Assembly (NCBI GenBank): GCA_028386065.3
Contig: JAKUCV010007788.1
Span: 116,462-180,461 of the forward strand
DNA from: Turnera subulata
Taxonomy: Eukaryota; Streptophyta; Magnoliopsida; Malpighiales; Passifloraceae
DNA: 64,000 bases
Reading direction: 5' to 3'
A program made the position numbers and the translations under genes. The notes below the pieces were generated by a model. That model had not been told where the DNA came from. It ran no database searches and was given only the letters and a program-made list of their open reading frames with translations. Positions 44,507 through 55,858 of this stretch are shown here, piece after piece. How positions within the stretch are numbered: position 1 is the stretch's first letter; each line of letters opens with the position of its first letter.

Positions 44507-44856
44507 TTACTGTTTATCCACGATTGTACTTTAATATACCGGTGAGCACTTCGGACTCACCCCTCGTCTACGTGACTCGATCACGTAGTTTGATTTGTGC
44601 TGAGTACAGGAACATACATGACAAGCTGCAGTGTACCCTTGGGCAGTACTCGGATCCATTAGATTTCATTTGGGGTTTTGCATATGTTGCTTATGAGACT
44701 ATAAATGCTTCCGTTGTGCTATTGTTGTTGAGGTACCTGAGGTTGGGTGATTGATGTTATCTTTGGGCCATTAGGCAGGTTTTGTGTTGTATTTACTGTT
44801 TGTACAGTTCCGACACGTGTTTACTAAGACTGGTAGATACGGGTCGGGGCGTCTCA
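44507..44856 (+). repeat. Outer gypsy 3' LTR, piece 4 of 4 (end)
   Basis: Last piece, ending GGGTCGGGGCGTCTCA. The CA end and GGGGCG block mirror the TGTAACAGCCC start at 9570. The four pieces sum to about 1.9 kb, a plausible LTR length for the Tekay group. The end is set by analogy because no second LTR is in the window. Confidence 0.6.
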
Positions 44857-46099
44857 TTCAGTGTGCCCTTGGTTTATAAACATCCCGAGTGTCCCAGCCC
44901 ATAATCAAACAGGTGATCTACTTTTCCTAGTCAAATAAATGGGCCTGTCGTGCCCCTAAAGTCATGATGTAGGTCTAATCTCAAGGTAGATATGTGTCTA
45001 TTACGTGATGTCAGCTTGACAAGTCAGAGAAATAAGGCAAGCCGTGCCCCTTGTCTACAATTCCCATTATCTATAAGATTTGTTCATGTCATGCCCCATC
45101 AACTAACAACCCTTGGAAATGTAAGTCCACATCAAGTGATGAATTTCTAATGTTGTCATCCTTGTTGACTCTTTTCCTTCAACCAAGTCTATCCTATCAA
45201 GAAATTCATGTTCTATATGTGAGTGATGCATGGGCATGTCTAAATTTGTCGTCTTTTCAATGCATGGGGGTGCCCCTAGTTTCTACATTTGAGTTTTATG
45301 GATGCAAGTGCTTATGATTTCCCCCTTCACCTCTTTCTCTCTTTTCTTGTCCCCAAACTCACCTTTCTCTCCCCTTTCCCATGGATGTAAGTGCCATCTA
45401 CTTCTACCTGTATGTTTGGATGTACGTGCAATCTCATTCCCATATGGTGCATTCGGATGCAAGTGCCCCTAATTCTACAATGATGTGTTTGCCTCTCGAA
45501 TGTAAGTGTTTTCTACTTCTACATGGATGTCAGCACCTATGACATGTCTTTCCTCTTTTCTTTCCCCTCTTCTTCTCCCCTTCTCCCCTTTCCCTCGATT
45601 TTTCTCTTTTCTCTCCCCTTTTCCCCTTGAATGCAAGTACTCCCTACTTCTACATGATGTGTTTGTTCTTTCTGAAGTGCAAGTGTTATCTACTACCACG
45701 TGTATGGATGCAAGTGCAATCTCATCCCTACATGGCGCATTTGGATGCAAGTGCCCCTAGTATGATGCATGAGTATTGAAAATTATTCGAGCTGAGGTAA
45801 AATTTAAGCAACTTGAGAAAGAGCGAGTTATCCCATCAAAAACCCCAAAGCTTCAAAGAAAAAGATTCCCAATGATCATGAACTCAACCATTTCAAATTT
45901 TATATTGGACCCCATGAGTGAACATTCCTTGTTGAAAAGGTGTAATAGATGAAGACCCATAAAGCGAAGTCAATGGATGAATGGATATCCCTTCAAAAAT
46001 AGATGGAGGTGATGTGCCTAGGTGCTTGCTCCTAACTACCCAAATGAATCTTCTTCATAATGATATTGTCTACCCCATAGATTCCCCTTGTCATTGGCT
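44857..46099. repeat. Non-coding repeat region (GGATGCAAGTGCC words)
   Basis: No gene. Recurring words GGATGCAAGTGCCCCTA, TCTACTTCTACATG and GTGCAATCTCAT give an imperfect repeat with a period near 290 bp (45418 against 45711). A pyrimidine-rich tract spans 45545-45630. It probably represents the 3' tandem-repeat part of the minus-strand Tat-like element that follows, or an unrelated array; the 3' LTR of that element was not found. Confidence 0.5.
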
Positions 46100-46298
46100 G
46101 ATATCCCCATTTCTCCCTTAGCCTTAACTTTTACCTAGGCCGCCCATGTGAATTTTCAACCTAGCAGGCTTGTCCTAACTTTTTCCTAGGCCGCCCTTTC
46201 GGGTTTTCAACCTAGCGGACCTTTTTTTCCTTTTTCCTTTTTTTCTTTCTCCTCGTGGGGATAGCAACCATAGGCATAGAATACTAAGATCATAAATT

Positions 46299-46607
46299 TT
46301 GGGCAAGATGAAGGCCGATCAAGCCGGGTGCACTCAGATGACCAATGTAGAGGTAGACTTACCAACTAAGATGGGGAAACCTAGAATCACATGTCTAAAA
46401 AACCTTTGGAGAGATGTGCTTTATGATGACCGGATTCAAAATGAGTTTCTAAAGAGAGACGGACTTGACCAACATCCACAACTTCATGAGCTCAAACTAC
46501 ACATCAGAGTGAAGGGGACTTATGACTACAAAAGAGCCCTAAATACAATCAACAATTTGGCATGTGTATCTAGCAATGACTCCAATCTTTCCATTGAATC
46601 AATCTGA
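46299..46607 (+). CDS. Small ORF antisense in inverted Tat-like element, unknown
   Basis: 102 codons, MGKMKADQAGCTQMTNVEVD to SNLSIESI. The composition is protein-like (charged, few repeats), but I recognise no domain, and I saw no counterpart in the sister element. It lies antisense to its host element, as the PMD gene does in the other copy, so it may be a fragment of other antisense cargo. It could equally be a chance frame. Confidence 0.2.
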   Translation: MGKMKADQAGCTQMTNVEVDLPTKMGKPRITCLKNLWRDVLYDDRIQNEFLKRDGLDQHPQLHELKLHIRVKGTYDYKRALNTINNLACVSSNDSNLSIESI

Positions 46608-48039
46608 GAACCAAGTAGATCGGGCTCGTTACCGGATTACCAACGTACCAGTAGAAAACAATGTTTAGTTTTCCCAAATCACAAAGAAGTGCTTTTCTCA
46701 AGAAGTTTAAATGGCACATTGGTTGTGAGTGCACATCCCCTTTTCTTTTTTTTTCTCTTTTTTTCTTTTGTTTAAGGGAAATGACCTCACAAGCCAGGCT
46801 TAATAGTTTGAGACAAAATATTTGATCTGACATAGATTTGATTTACTGGATCAGGTCTTCGTAGTTCATTTTTATGGTCCCCTAGATTGATCCAGTGGAA
46901 TGTCACGAAGTTATGCACAACTTGTCCCATATACACAAAAGATAAGGAAATTATAGTTTTATTCCTTATGTGAAAAATTAAGGTACAAATAATGACCCTG
47001 TTGAGAAAGCCCAACCTAGTCATCCCATCTCCCCTTTTCTGCCATAAACATTGGGGCTTACATCTCCTCTCACGAGAAGGCCCAAAGTCACCTTGGTGTC
47101 TTAAGTTGATGCTTCGTCACTGCCTCTACCTTCTTCCCACCTTTTGCCTTAAGATATCTCCATGACTTCCAATGTCTTCACCATCTCCCTGTCTATTGAG
47201 ATTCATCGCCTTATGATGTATCCATCATCCCTAATATCTTCACCATTTCCTTCCAACTAAGACACTACCCACCCCTAGTGTCCTAAGGGTTCAATTCTAA
47301 TGATAGAGTTCATGGTCATCAGGAATCCTAGACTCAAGCTTTGTTTTCTTCCAAGACAATTGAAATCGTGGGAAAGTGTGAAGGGATACAATCGCAAAAC
47401 AATTTTCTTGTTCTTCCAGAAGGTGTATATCTCATGAAGACTCAGATTCAAAAGGGTTAGACATCGAAAGATGAGACACCCTAGCTTGAATCCGTTTTTG
47501 TGCTTTGAAAAACATATGATGCGATGCCAAATGTATGCAATTGTGAATTCCCTAGGACAAGGCGGGCTGACTGAACATATGTATCAACGAGAAAACAACA
47601 CCAAAAATTTAACATCAGCTTAAGCATGTATACTTACTTCCCTAGGGTTCCTTTACTAGACTCGTCAATTCACACCACGTAGTGTTGCACCCTCCCAGAG
47701 TTAGCACGGCAGTCCTGCTATTGATTCTATATGCATGAGATGCTCAGGGCTGGTTGGGGACTAGAGATTGTCGCTAGGGAATAGGTTGACCTACTCACAT
47801 GTGATAATGGATATCGCGTGAGGTCCAAGGCCCGTTAATCCCCATCATTGCTAAGCATCAAGAAACGGGTTCACTCAAGCCGCCATCGCTTAAGGAAAGC
47901 ATGTGATGGACTGGGATTCCCTCGCCCTCTTACGGTAGAAGCTTCACATCAATAATCATGAATGCAAGGCACTTATGATGACAAGTAAAAAGGCACACTA
48001 AACTCCACGATTCCACAAGGTTTCTTGAACCCACTACTT

Positions 48040-48058
48040 CCCCAGTGGAGTCGCTAAT
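48040..48058 (-). other. Inverted Tat-like primer-binding site
   Basis: TTAGCGACTCCACTGGGG on the minus strand directly inside the LTR, differing from the plus-strand element by one G-to-A change in the TTGGCGACTCC part. Confidence 0.7.
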
Positions 48059-49702
48059 TGTGAATACCCAACCCAAAATCACTTGGGCCTATTCACCTAT
48101 TCTGTCACCTTCTTCCTCGGGTCAATCCCATGTCGTTGGAGTCGCCACCCAAATTTTATTAAGGACAAAACTTGAGAAAAACCTTCAAATGACTCCTTTA
48201 GGCAACATGGTCCGAACCAAAGACATGGGATCGGGGGTTCGTCACGGATGGGAAGGTGTTAGGCACCCATCCGTGTTGTGTCAAAACCTTGTGCAATTGA
48301 AAAGTACAAGTGTGCCTTATGCAGGTGTGCAAGTGTGGAAACAAATCACATAAAAATAACAAAATTGAATTGGAAGGGAAGGAGAAGAAGGTTCGGAATA
48401 AAAAGGAAAAATAAAAATATTTGGGCTTGAGTCTCCACCACTAGAGACCACCTACGTACCCTGGCGACCGGATTCAAAGCCCACGTAGTTCTTATCATGG
48501 CATCACAGCAATCACATAATCAAAAAAAGCATCATCAAATCACCAGCAAGTGTTAATCAATAGCGTGTGCAATTAAAAGGGGTAGAACACTTATCTCGAT
48601 TGTTGGACAGAATCTATAGTCGTCTTCTACTGGATTATGGAAATCCGACTTCTAGAACCCGAGATATGAATTATTTTCTGAGACTGCTTACATCAGGTCC
48701 TTCTATTCGAACCCTCTTGGTCCCGGATTGCTTTTGATTGCTTTACCCTCTTGATCTTCTCTTGCTAGCTTCCTTCTTGATGCTTTCCCACAAAATTTCT
48801 CCAGAGTTTCTGCCGTAAAAGTGTTTCTAGGCTTGGAGAAGTAGAGTTTCTCCAAGCAAACAAAGCTTATGGGGGCTGTGTGTAATGAGAGATTCCTCCT
48901 CTGAAATGTGTGTGAGGAGTCCTATTTATACTTTTCTGGAAAGCCTAGGGGCGTGGACCTGCTTAATGGTGAAGATTATGCCCGATAATCTAGTCCAAAA
49001 CCGCGTAGGATCGAATTAGAAACAAAAATTGGAAAAATCAGGGATTCTGGGTGCCCATGACCACCGTGCCCGTCGGGACCTGGCAGTCATGTCGGTAACG
49101 CAGTATTTTACCCGTCCTTTCCTTTTTTTCGATCCCCAATCCCCCGTAATTCAACTCTAATTTGATCCTACCGCATAATCAACCATAATCAACCCAGAAT
49201 CACTCCATTACTTGATTAATACTCCTCTAAATCATTCCATAACAGATTGATAACACATTAACACCTATTTTAAGCAAAATCATACCAAAAACACATTTAC
49301 CAATTAAAGGGTGATTTGATTCTGATTTTCCACAAAAATTAGAACCAAAATTAGTCTGCAAGTAAAGTGTTTATGGGCTAACTAAACTCTGGAGAATCCA
49401 TTAACTTAGGCCCTTAAACCTATCCTTGACCCAAAAATAGATCATCTCAATATAATCGGGTTAAACATAAATAAAAGGCCCAAATAAACCTTAGTATATA
49501 TTTTATCCTAAGATTAAATCATCTCATTAATCCTAGAATTCAAATAGATATAGGTTTAAAATACTAAAATACATTAATTCTACTAAATTAAATTCTTACT
49601 ATGCCTTATCTTAAGATCAAATCATCTCATTAATCCTAAGTTCAAACATGTTCGAAATCTAATTTTAATAGAGAATTTGTGGGTCAAATTTGGGTGTTCA
49701 CA
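48059..49702 (-). repeat. Inverted Tat-like 5' LTR (1,644 bp)
   Basis: On the minus strand TGTGAACACCC to GGGTATTCACA. It matches the LTRs at 32623 and 42937 along its length but is clearly more diverged, and its GC-rich centre (about 49045-49100) has lost most of the GGCGGTC words. Confidence 0.85.
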
Positions 49703-50436
49703 ATAACATGAACTTGTGTCGGATTGAGGGCAATGGTGCACATTGGCTAGGCCTAGTGTGCACAAATAGGTTCGTAGTGATCCATTGGCACGGTTGGTCT
49801 ATTTAGGCGCACCGAGTGCTCGACTTGTCTAATTGGCCAATAAATGATGGATTATGTTGAGAGAGTGTTTACTTGGTGTAATAGATGCATTGGAGGCACA
49901 ATTCGCCAAGGGTGCGTTTGGACCGCGGGGCAGGGACGAACGCGTTGGGACAATGTCCCGAAAGGTGGATGTTTGGATCGCGGGACGCACTATTCACGTT
50001 GGACGCGCGTCCACACGGCTTGGGACGCAATCGTGATTTTTCGTCCCGAGAAAACCTGGGGACAGAACACTGTCCCTTGGACAGCACTGTTTCCATCCTA
50101 ATTTTGCCCCCTTCAAAATCTCGAAATGCCCAAAAAACCAAGAGTATAAAAACATAAAAAAACCAAAAAAATCACCCATTCCTCTCTTTCTTCTCCCGAT
50201 TCTTCTCTTCCTCTTGTTCTCTTCTCTTCTCCTCCTCCCTTCCCTTTTTTTTTTCTTTCTTCATCTTCTTTCTTTTTCCTCAACATCTCTGGATCTCCTT
50301 GTGATGGTTGCACAATAACAAAGGAAGAGGAGGAAAGGCAGAGGGAGGAGGAGGGAAGAAGAGAGGGGGAGGAGGGGAGGTGGTGGATGCGAGGAAGACA
50401 TTGATTTGTGGTTTTTGTTTTCCTCGTTGAAGAATT
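49703..50436. other. Unassigned intergenic or element DNA
   Basis: No convincing gene. Starting at 49908, GGGTGCGTTTGGACCGCGGG resembles DNA-transposon termini, but no matching inverted end was found. A 12-bp palindrome GGACGCGCGTCC lies at 50001-50012. A long pyrimidine-rich tract (50178-50280) is followed by a purine-rich one (50318-50400). Confidence 0.4.
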
Positions 50437-51471
50437 TGTTGGCCTAAACTTGGGTTAATCACCTCTTAATGCTAAACTGTGATTTAACCATGTTTAGTCA
50501 TGGTGTATAATTGATTTTGTTGATTAACAAATTATAAGTGTGCTTTGAGTTTTGCCTTGTGTTGATTTTAGCTTATAAGAGGAAATATGATTTCTGATAA
50601 ACCATATCGCAACAACATGCCAGATGGTTTTTGTTGCAACCATATCTGGGAGGTTTCACTTTCAACTTTTCCAGCAATTTGCGTGTGGTCCTTCAAGCAT
50701 TTAAAACCTATTTCCAACGGCCTAAATTGGTGAACCAGTAAGAGGGAAGACTTTATAAAAGTGCAGACGACTTTATCACTCAACTCATTAAGGTGGTCCA
50801 AACTTTCTATTTATGGAAATACTTTGCAACCAAGGAGTTGACATGGCGCAATGGTCCCAATTTAAAGCAATAATGAACTGAAGTCAACTAGGAGTTCAAA
50901 GATCAGTTGCAGCTACTTTCCCGCCAACTCAGATTCTATAAAGAGGGTCCTTAACACCTCTGGATAATCATCCTAGCCATTGTGCAAAATCTAAGTTTAT
51001 ACTTGTGATTACAATTGTGGTTTCAAGATTTGATTTTTCTGCTTATATTTCAAAATACATTCAAAGGGTAGTTTGTAAGCAAGCCTTGGTTTAGATTTGT
51101 TGGATACTCAAGTCTAGGATTAGATTTGAGGATAGGTTAGAGCTTAGCCTATGAAAATCTTGTAATGGTTTGAGCTTAGCCTAGAAAAGCTTGTGACTGT
51201 AAAGGTTAAGGTTGAACCCGCAAAAACCTAAAGATAGTGAATGTTTGAAATCTTAAAGGAGGGTCCTTTAGGTAGTGGAGGTACCTGGTAAGGGGGAACC
51301 ACTCTAAATGTCTTGTGTTAGCTTTCCCTTCCTCTCTTTATTTGCATCCTTACGTTAAAATACTCACCATGCATTACCCGGATCTGGTTCTTACAAAAAC
51401 CAGATCTTCACTATCCGAAAAAGTTCAAAGCCTAATTCACCCCTCCCCTCTGAGGCACTTTTGGGCCTACA
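50437..51471 (+). repeat. SIRE-type copia LTR (solo or truncated)
   Basis: TGTTGGCCTAAACTTGGG to GGGCCTACA, with the AATTCACCCCTCCCCTCTGA block near the end that marks SIRE-like LTRs. No TGGTATCAGAGC primer site follows, so it is a solo LTR or a truncated element. Flanks GAATT and AATTT are similar but not identical. A partial copy of the same LTR lies inverted at 52393-52657. Confidence 0.75.
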
Positions 51472-52370
51472 AATTTGATTTTCTAGGGTATGCTACTCTT
51501 TGGTTCAATTTGATTACGAGAAAAGGGCACGACAGGCCCAGTCCTTGATGTAATTTTCAGGGGCATGCTACCCCTTTTTGCATGATTTGATGATTTGGGG
51601 TATGTTACCCCTCGATTTCACACGATTTGTTGGGGCATGCAACCCCATGATTTGAATTCACTATTTTGGGGCATGCTACCCCATTGACTGATGTTCTCAT
51701 ATTGAGTTGTTGAGTTGATGACTGATGTAAAGACGTGACATACCTTGGGTTGGAACATTCTATGATTCGTAGAATCCTCTAGTGACGTTGCGATAGACTT
51801 GTTAGGATGAGATGATTCCTCCACGATTTATGTTGACTGTTGATTGTGCAAACAAGTTGAGTCGAGTTAGGTTATAGGTTAGGCTTAGAACATTGTTTCA
51901 TACACCGAGATGTTGAGTTAGGTTACGGGTTAGGGTTAGAATATCCTTTCCTACACCGAGTTGTTGAGATAGGTTACGGGTTAGAGTTAGAGTATCCTTT
52001 CCTACACCAAGATGTTGAGTATAGGTTACGGATTAGGGTTTTGAACATCCTCTCCTACACCGAGTTGTGGAGTTCAGGTTACGGGTTAGGATTTTGAACA
52101 CTCTCTCCTACACCGAGCTGATCAGTTTAGGTTAAGGGATAAGGTCTTGAGCACCTTTTTATCATCAAAATCAGTTAAATTTAGGTCAAAGGTCAGGGTT
52201 TGTACACCATTTCATAAAGCCAAGGCTAGTCGTGAGGCGATGATACCTCCCCAATGGAGTTCTATCCCCAGCAGATACTTAGGGATGAGATGATTCACTA
52301 TTCCCCAGTGGAGACCCCCGGAACATGGAATGTTCCAAGCCTATGGAGGATGTTCAACATGGAGAGATGA
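51472..52370. repeat. Two tandem-repeat arrays of Tat-like character
   Basis: First array: four copies of GGGGCATGCTACCCC-type inverted repeats at 51560, 51597, 51632 and 51668 (period about 36 bp). Second array: five to six units of about 50-58 bp at 51850-52160, each with GAGTTAGGTTACGGGTTAGG and CCTACACCGAG. GATGAGATGATTCC words at 51805 and 52284 link the region to the 3' repeats of the Tat-like element. No gene. Confidence 0.75.
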
Positions 52371-52657
52371 TCAACCCAAGTTTAGGCCAACATGGAGGAC
52401 CACACGCAAGTTGCTGGAAAAGTTAAAAAAGGCAGCTCCTAGATATGGTTGCAACAAAAGCCATCTGGCTGGTTTTAGCGGTATGGTTTATCAGAAACAA
52501 TACTTCCTCCTGTAAGCTAAAATCAACACAAGGCAAAACTCAAAGCATTCTTGTTATGTAATTTATTAATCATCAAAACACAATTATGTACCATGACTAA
52601 ATATGGTTAAATCACAGTTTAGCCTTAAGAGGTGATTAACCCAAGTTTAGGCCAACA
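52371..52657 (-). repeat. Inverted partial copy of the SIRE-type LTR
   Basis: Reads on the minus strand from 52657 as TGTTGGCCTAAACTTGGG and follows 50437 onward for about 265 bp. The LTR start is then repeated once more (52392 to 52371). It forms a long inverted repeat with 50437-50700. Confidence 0.8.
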
Positions 52658-52716
52658 GGTCTTGGAAACACTGAAAACATCATTTTAATGTTTCCAAATT
52701 TTTAAAATGGTGTGAA

Positions 52717-52823
52717 TGGAGCATGCCAGTTGGTAGGGTGCCCACCTTAATAGGTGTCGATCGAAGCCCGGGAGAGATTAGTCTCGTGTTGACGAGGATA
52801 CTCTTCTAGTATAAAAAAAAAAA
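52717..52823 (+). mobile_element. SINE-like element (candidate)
   Basis: Short unit with an A-box-like TGCCAGTTGGT (52724), a B box matching GWTCRANNC (GATCGAAGC, 52759-52767), a body GGGAGAGATTAGTCTCGTGT and a terminal A-run at 52813-52823. Size and order fit a tRNA-derived plant SINE; target duplication is not clear. Confidence 0.45.
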
Positions 52824-53380
52824 TGCTTCTAAATTTTGTTCTCAAAATGAAATCTAAGAAAATTATTTTCAAAAATAAATCTTAAAAACATCCCACCAAA
52901 CAAGATTTTTGGTTTTTGAGAACAATGAAAACAAACCATCCAAGATCATTAACATTTCTCTCTATAGTAGGGATTAATTTGATGTCTTAGTTTTTGCTTA
53001 AATTTTTCTTTTTCTTTTGTATATCGGAATTACATAAATAACTCCAACTCAAATGCCCCATTCCCCCCTCAATCTTGTCCACTCGGATTGAACCCATGAC
53101 CCCTTAGAACCCAATCCAAGGGAGATGCCACTATACTACAAGTAGTGTTGGCTAATTTTTTTAAAAAAATAAGTATTACTAGATATACTGGACAAATTAG
53201 ATTAACTCAATAGGATGCATGCTGTTATTTACTATGGGAGAGGCGCCCAATAAGTCCTAAACCAAATGATTCTAAAGAGTGGGCATTTCATTGTTAGTTC
53301 TCTTTTGGTATCGCATCCATATGTTTGAATTGAATTCAATAGTGGTAACATATAATTCAAATTTATTATGAAACTAGTGA
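52824..53380. other. Spacer before LINE
   Basis: AT-rich. A tRNA-like B-box (GGTTCAATCC, minus strand, about 53085-53094) suggests another old SINE. Bases 53330-53370 (GAATTGAATTCAA words) together with 60622-60680 look like one old Harbinger-type MITE split by the LINE. Bases 53371-53380 are the LINE target duplication AAACTAGTGA. Confidence 0.4.
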
Positions 53381-53453
53381 GGCGTGGGTTGTCGCTAGGG
53401 CCGTGGAGTGATAGACTGGTATCGTAGTCTTTGGTGTGTTTATTTTGTTTGAT

Positions 53454-54516
53454 ATGATTAGCTTGGTGTCGTGGAATGTTAGGGGTTTTGGTTCTTCTCA
53501 GAAACAGGACCAAATCCGTGAGTTGGTGTCAAAAGCATTTGCTATATTTGTTTTGCTGTGTGAAACTAAGTGTAGTGGATGGAACTATGTGGAGTATGCA
53601 AGGTTATGAGGGAGGGGACAATTCAATTTTGTTGAGGTAAAGTCTAGTGGCAATACTACTAGTTTGTCCTTATTATGGGATGATGTGCTCTTTAAGTGCG
53701 AGCAGAGGTTGCAAGCGAGGAATTGGACCATTGTTGCTGGTATTGTGCTTGGGAGAAGCAGAGTGGAGGGTTGTGGGGTTTATAGCCTAGCGGCTGTTGA
53801 TAACAAAACTAACTTGTGGAAGGAACTTGTTGAGCAGATGCATAGAATAGACTGCCATGGTTAGTTGTGGGCGATTTTAACAAAACATCGGTACCAGAGA
53901 ATAGAATAAGTGGTTGGGTTTGTGTAAGGGGTACAAGGGTGTTAGCAGAGGATGTGTCAGTTATGGAACTAAGCGAAGTTAATCTACAAGGGACAAAGTT
54001 TACATGAGAAACTATAGAACTTCTAGTTCTAGTAAGATTGACAGGGTTTTTTAGATCCAGAGTGGTTTAATTTATTTCCCTCGATTCATTTAAAGGCTGG
54101 CAGTAAGAGAGGTTCGGATCACTGTTTGTTAATATTGGCTCAGGATGCGATGGATTGATGGGTTGGTTGGCTTCTGAAGTGTTGAAGGATATGCATGTGG
54201 GATGAGGCGTGTCAACGGTTTCTTGAGAAGTTTTCTTTGATTAAGAAACTCGGTTTTGTTAAACAGGCTTTTAAATAATGGAACCAGAAGAGTTTTAGTA
54301 ATGTGGATAACTCTATTAAGAAGATGTAGTCAGAAATTGATTCTTTTTATTTGTTGGCAGAAACCAGGAGTCTTTCAGATGTGGAACGTGGGGAAGTGTT
54401 TAAGTTAAGGTCAGATTTGTCTAGTCTATTAAGTGTAGAGAGAGAGAGTATTTGGAGACAAAAATCATGCATTAACTGCATAAGAGTGGGAGATAAAAAT
54501 ACAAGCTTTTTCATGT
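53454..54516 (+). pseudogene. LINE endonuclease region
   Basis: Starts MISLVSWNVRGFGSSQKQ, the standard L1-type AP endonuclease start, with CETK at the catalytic Glu. TSLSLLWDDVLFKCEQRL, then frames giving VGDFNKTS, KIDRVF and SDHCLL in the expected order, follow. It continues into the linker before RT (SCINCIRVGDKNTSFF). Stops and frameshifts interrupt it near 53608, 53862, 54005 and elsewhere. It is cut at 54516 by the MULE-like insertion. Confidence 0.85.
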
Positions 54517-55858
54517 GGGCATTGCTATCATACCCGAGGAAAGATCGCCGGTAATGTTACCCGAGATGATCTGGACAAATAAAATTACTGCACTTGGATT
54601 TGTGGGCCCGTTAAGAATAAAATATACTTTATACTAATGATGTTAAATTGCAAAATAGCACCTGTCTTTTTATATTTTGTATTCTTTGGCCTCATCCATT
54701 AATAGTCCATGGATAGGTCTTGTTTCACATGCACTAGCCTCATCAACTCCATTATTTAGCACAATGATCAAAGTTTACTAATTTTTTCAAAAATTAAAAT
54801 CAAATATCTTTACCCTAATTTATCTTGGTTGCGCAAGTTGAATATATGGTTTGACATGTTATAACATTATACTTTTATGCTTCTAGCGTGATAGAGCAGT
54901 TGAGATGGTTCCTGACAACATTTTACTGTATTTATTTTAAAAACAAACATTTTACTATAACTTATGTCGTATCATATTTTTGTAATCATAAAAAAATTCT
55001 ACTAGCTTTTTTATTCATTAAAAAATTATTAGTCTTCTTATAATCATAAAAATTTTATGAATCTTTCTACCACATTGATACATATCACCTTCAGTTATGA
55101 TATAAAAAACTCTTATAATTAGCCAAAAAGATTTGCAATAAATTTAAATTTTGAGCTACAATATAGTCAAATAAAATTTTAAATTTTTTTAATGAAATAA
55201 TTTTCATAAATATTATATAAGGAATTTTAAAGTGGTGTACAATAACATAACCATATACTTGGTTTTTTTTATACAAGCTTAAGCTATCTTAATCCCATAA
55301 CCCACCCACACTCCAATATGAACCAGGTGACCTTGGTGAAACAAAAGACTTCATGTGAGGACACTACATTGGAGCTTGCCTTATTATTTGGTTTTGAAGT
55401 ATTTAATTGGACATTTAATAAAAACTAGGCACACACCAGTAATAATGAAATTAATTGATAATTCTAATATAGTCTGTATTATTCCAATGCATGCGCCAGG
55501 TCTCCAACTGAAACTTTGTGTTTATATCAAATTAGGAAACTAAATTAGCGACGATGTGTGGCCAGCAATCATCATATTTCCAAGTGCATAAGTAAAATAA
55601 TATTCTGACATGAATAATGTTGCCAAATAAAAAAAGCTTTTATGAACCATTAATTCCTCCCTTATTTTTAGTTCTAAAATTACTAATTTTTGACATAAAT
55701 GGCGTAAATAATACTATGTGTTAATTAAGTAAAATTATTAAATAAGATTTTATTCTAAAAAAATTTGGCACATATAAATTTCTTAAAAGATTAATTTTTT
55801 TAGGAAAAAAAAGATTATTTGGGAACTCCGAATTTGAATTCCGAGGTGTGGGTGCATT

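Larger units (their letters stand above)
46100..49702 (-). mobile_element. Second Tat-like element, inverted and partial
   Basis: Minus-strand relative of the element at 32623-44501. It has its 5' LTR at 48059-49702, primer site at 48040-48058, the leader with its shared CCCCATCATTGCTAAGCATC stretch, an A-rich run (46740-46775, T-rich on plus), and the paired CTAGG boxes (46130-46225). The PMD part and 3' LTR are absent. The base after the LTR starts ATAAC (49703-49707), but no partner duplication can be tested. Confidence 0.8.

Noticed and set aside
49908..50436. DNA transposon starting at GGGTGCGTTTGGACCGCGGG
   Set aside because: No matching inverted end or target duplication was found downstream, so the boundary cannot be supported.
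51850..52160. TTAGGG-like words that suggest an interstitial telomere
   Set aside because: The words are embedded in a 50-58 bp unit with other conserved parts, and the plant heptamer TTTAGGG is not tandemly repeated.
51472..52370. CRISPR-like short regularly spaced repeats
   Set aside because: The repeats are contiguous tandem units without unique spacers, in plant nuclear DNA; they are satellite-like.
53080..53150. tRNA gene on the minus strand (GGTTCAATCC B box)
   Set aside because: No cloverleaf could be drawn and there is no proper A box or acceptor stem; more likely an old SINE fragment.
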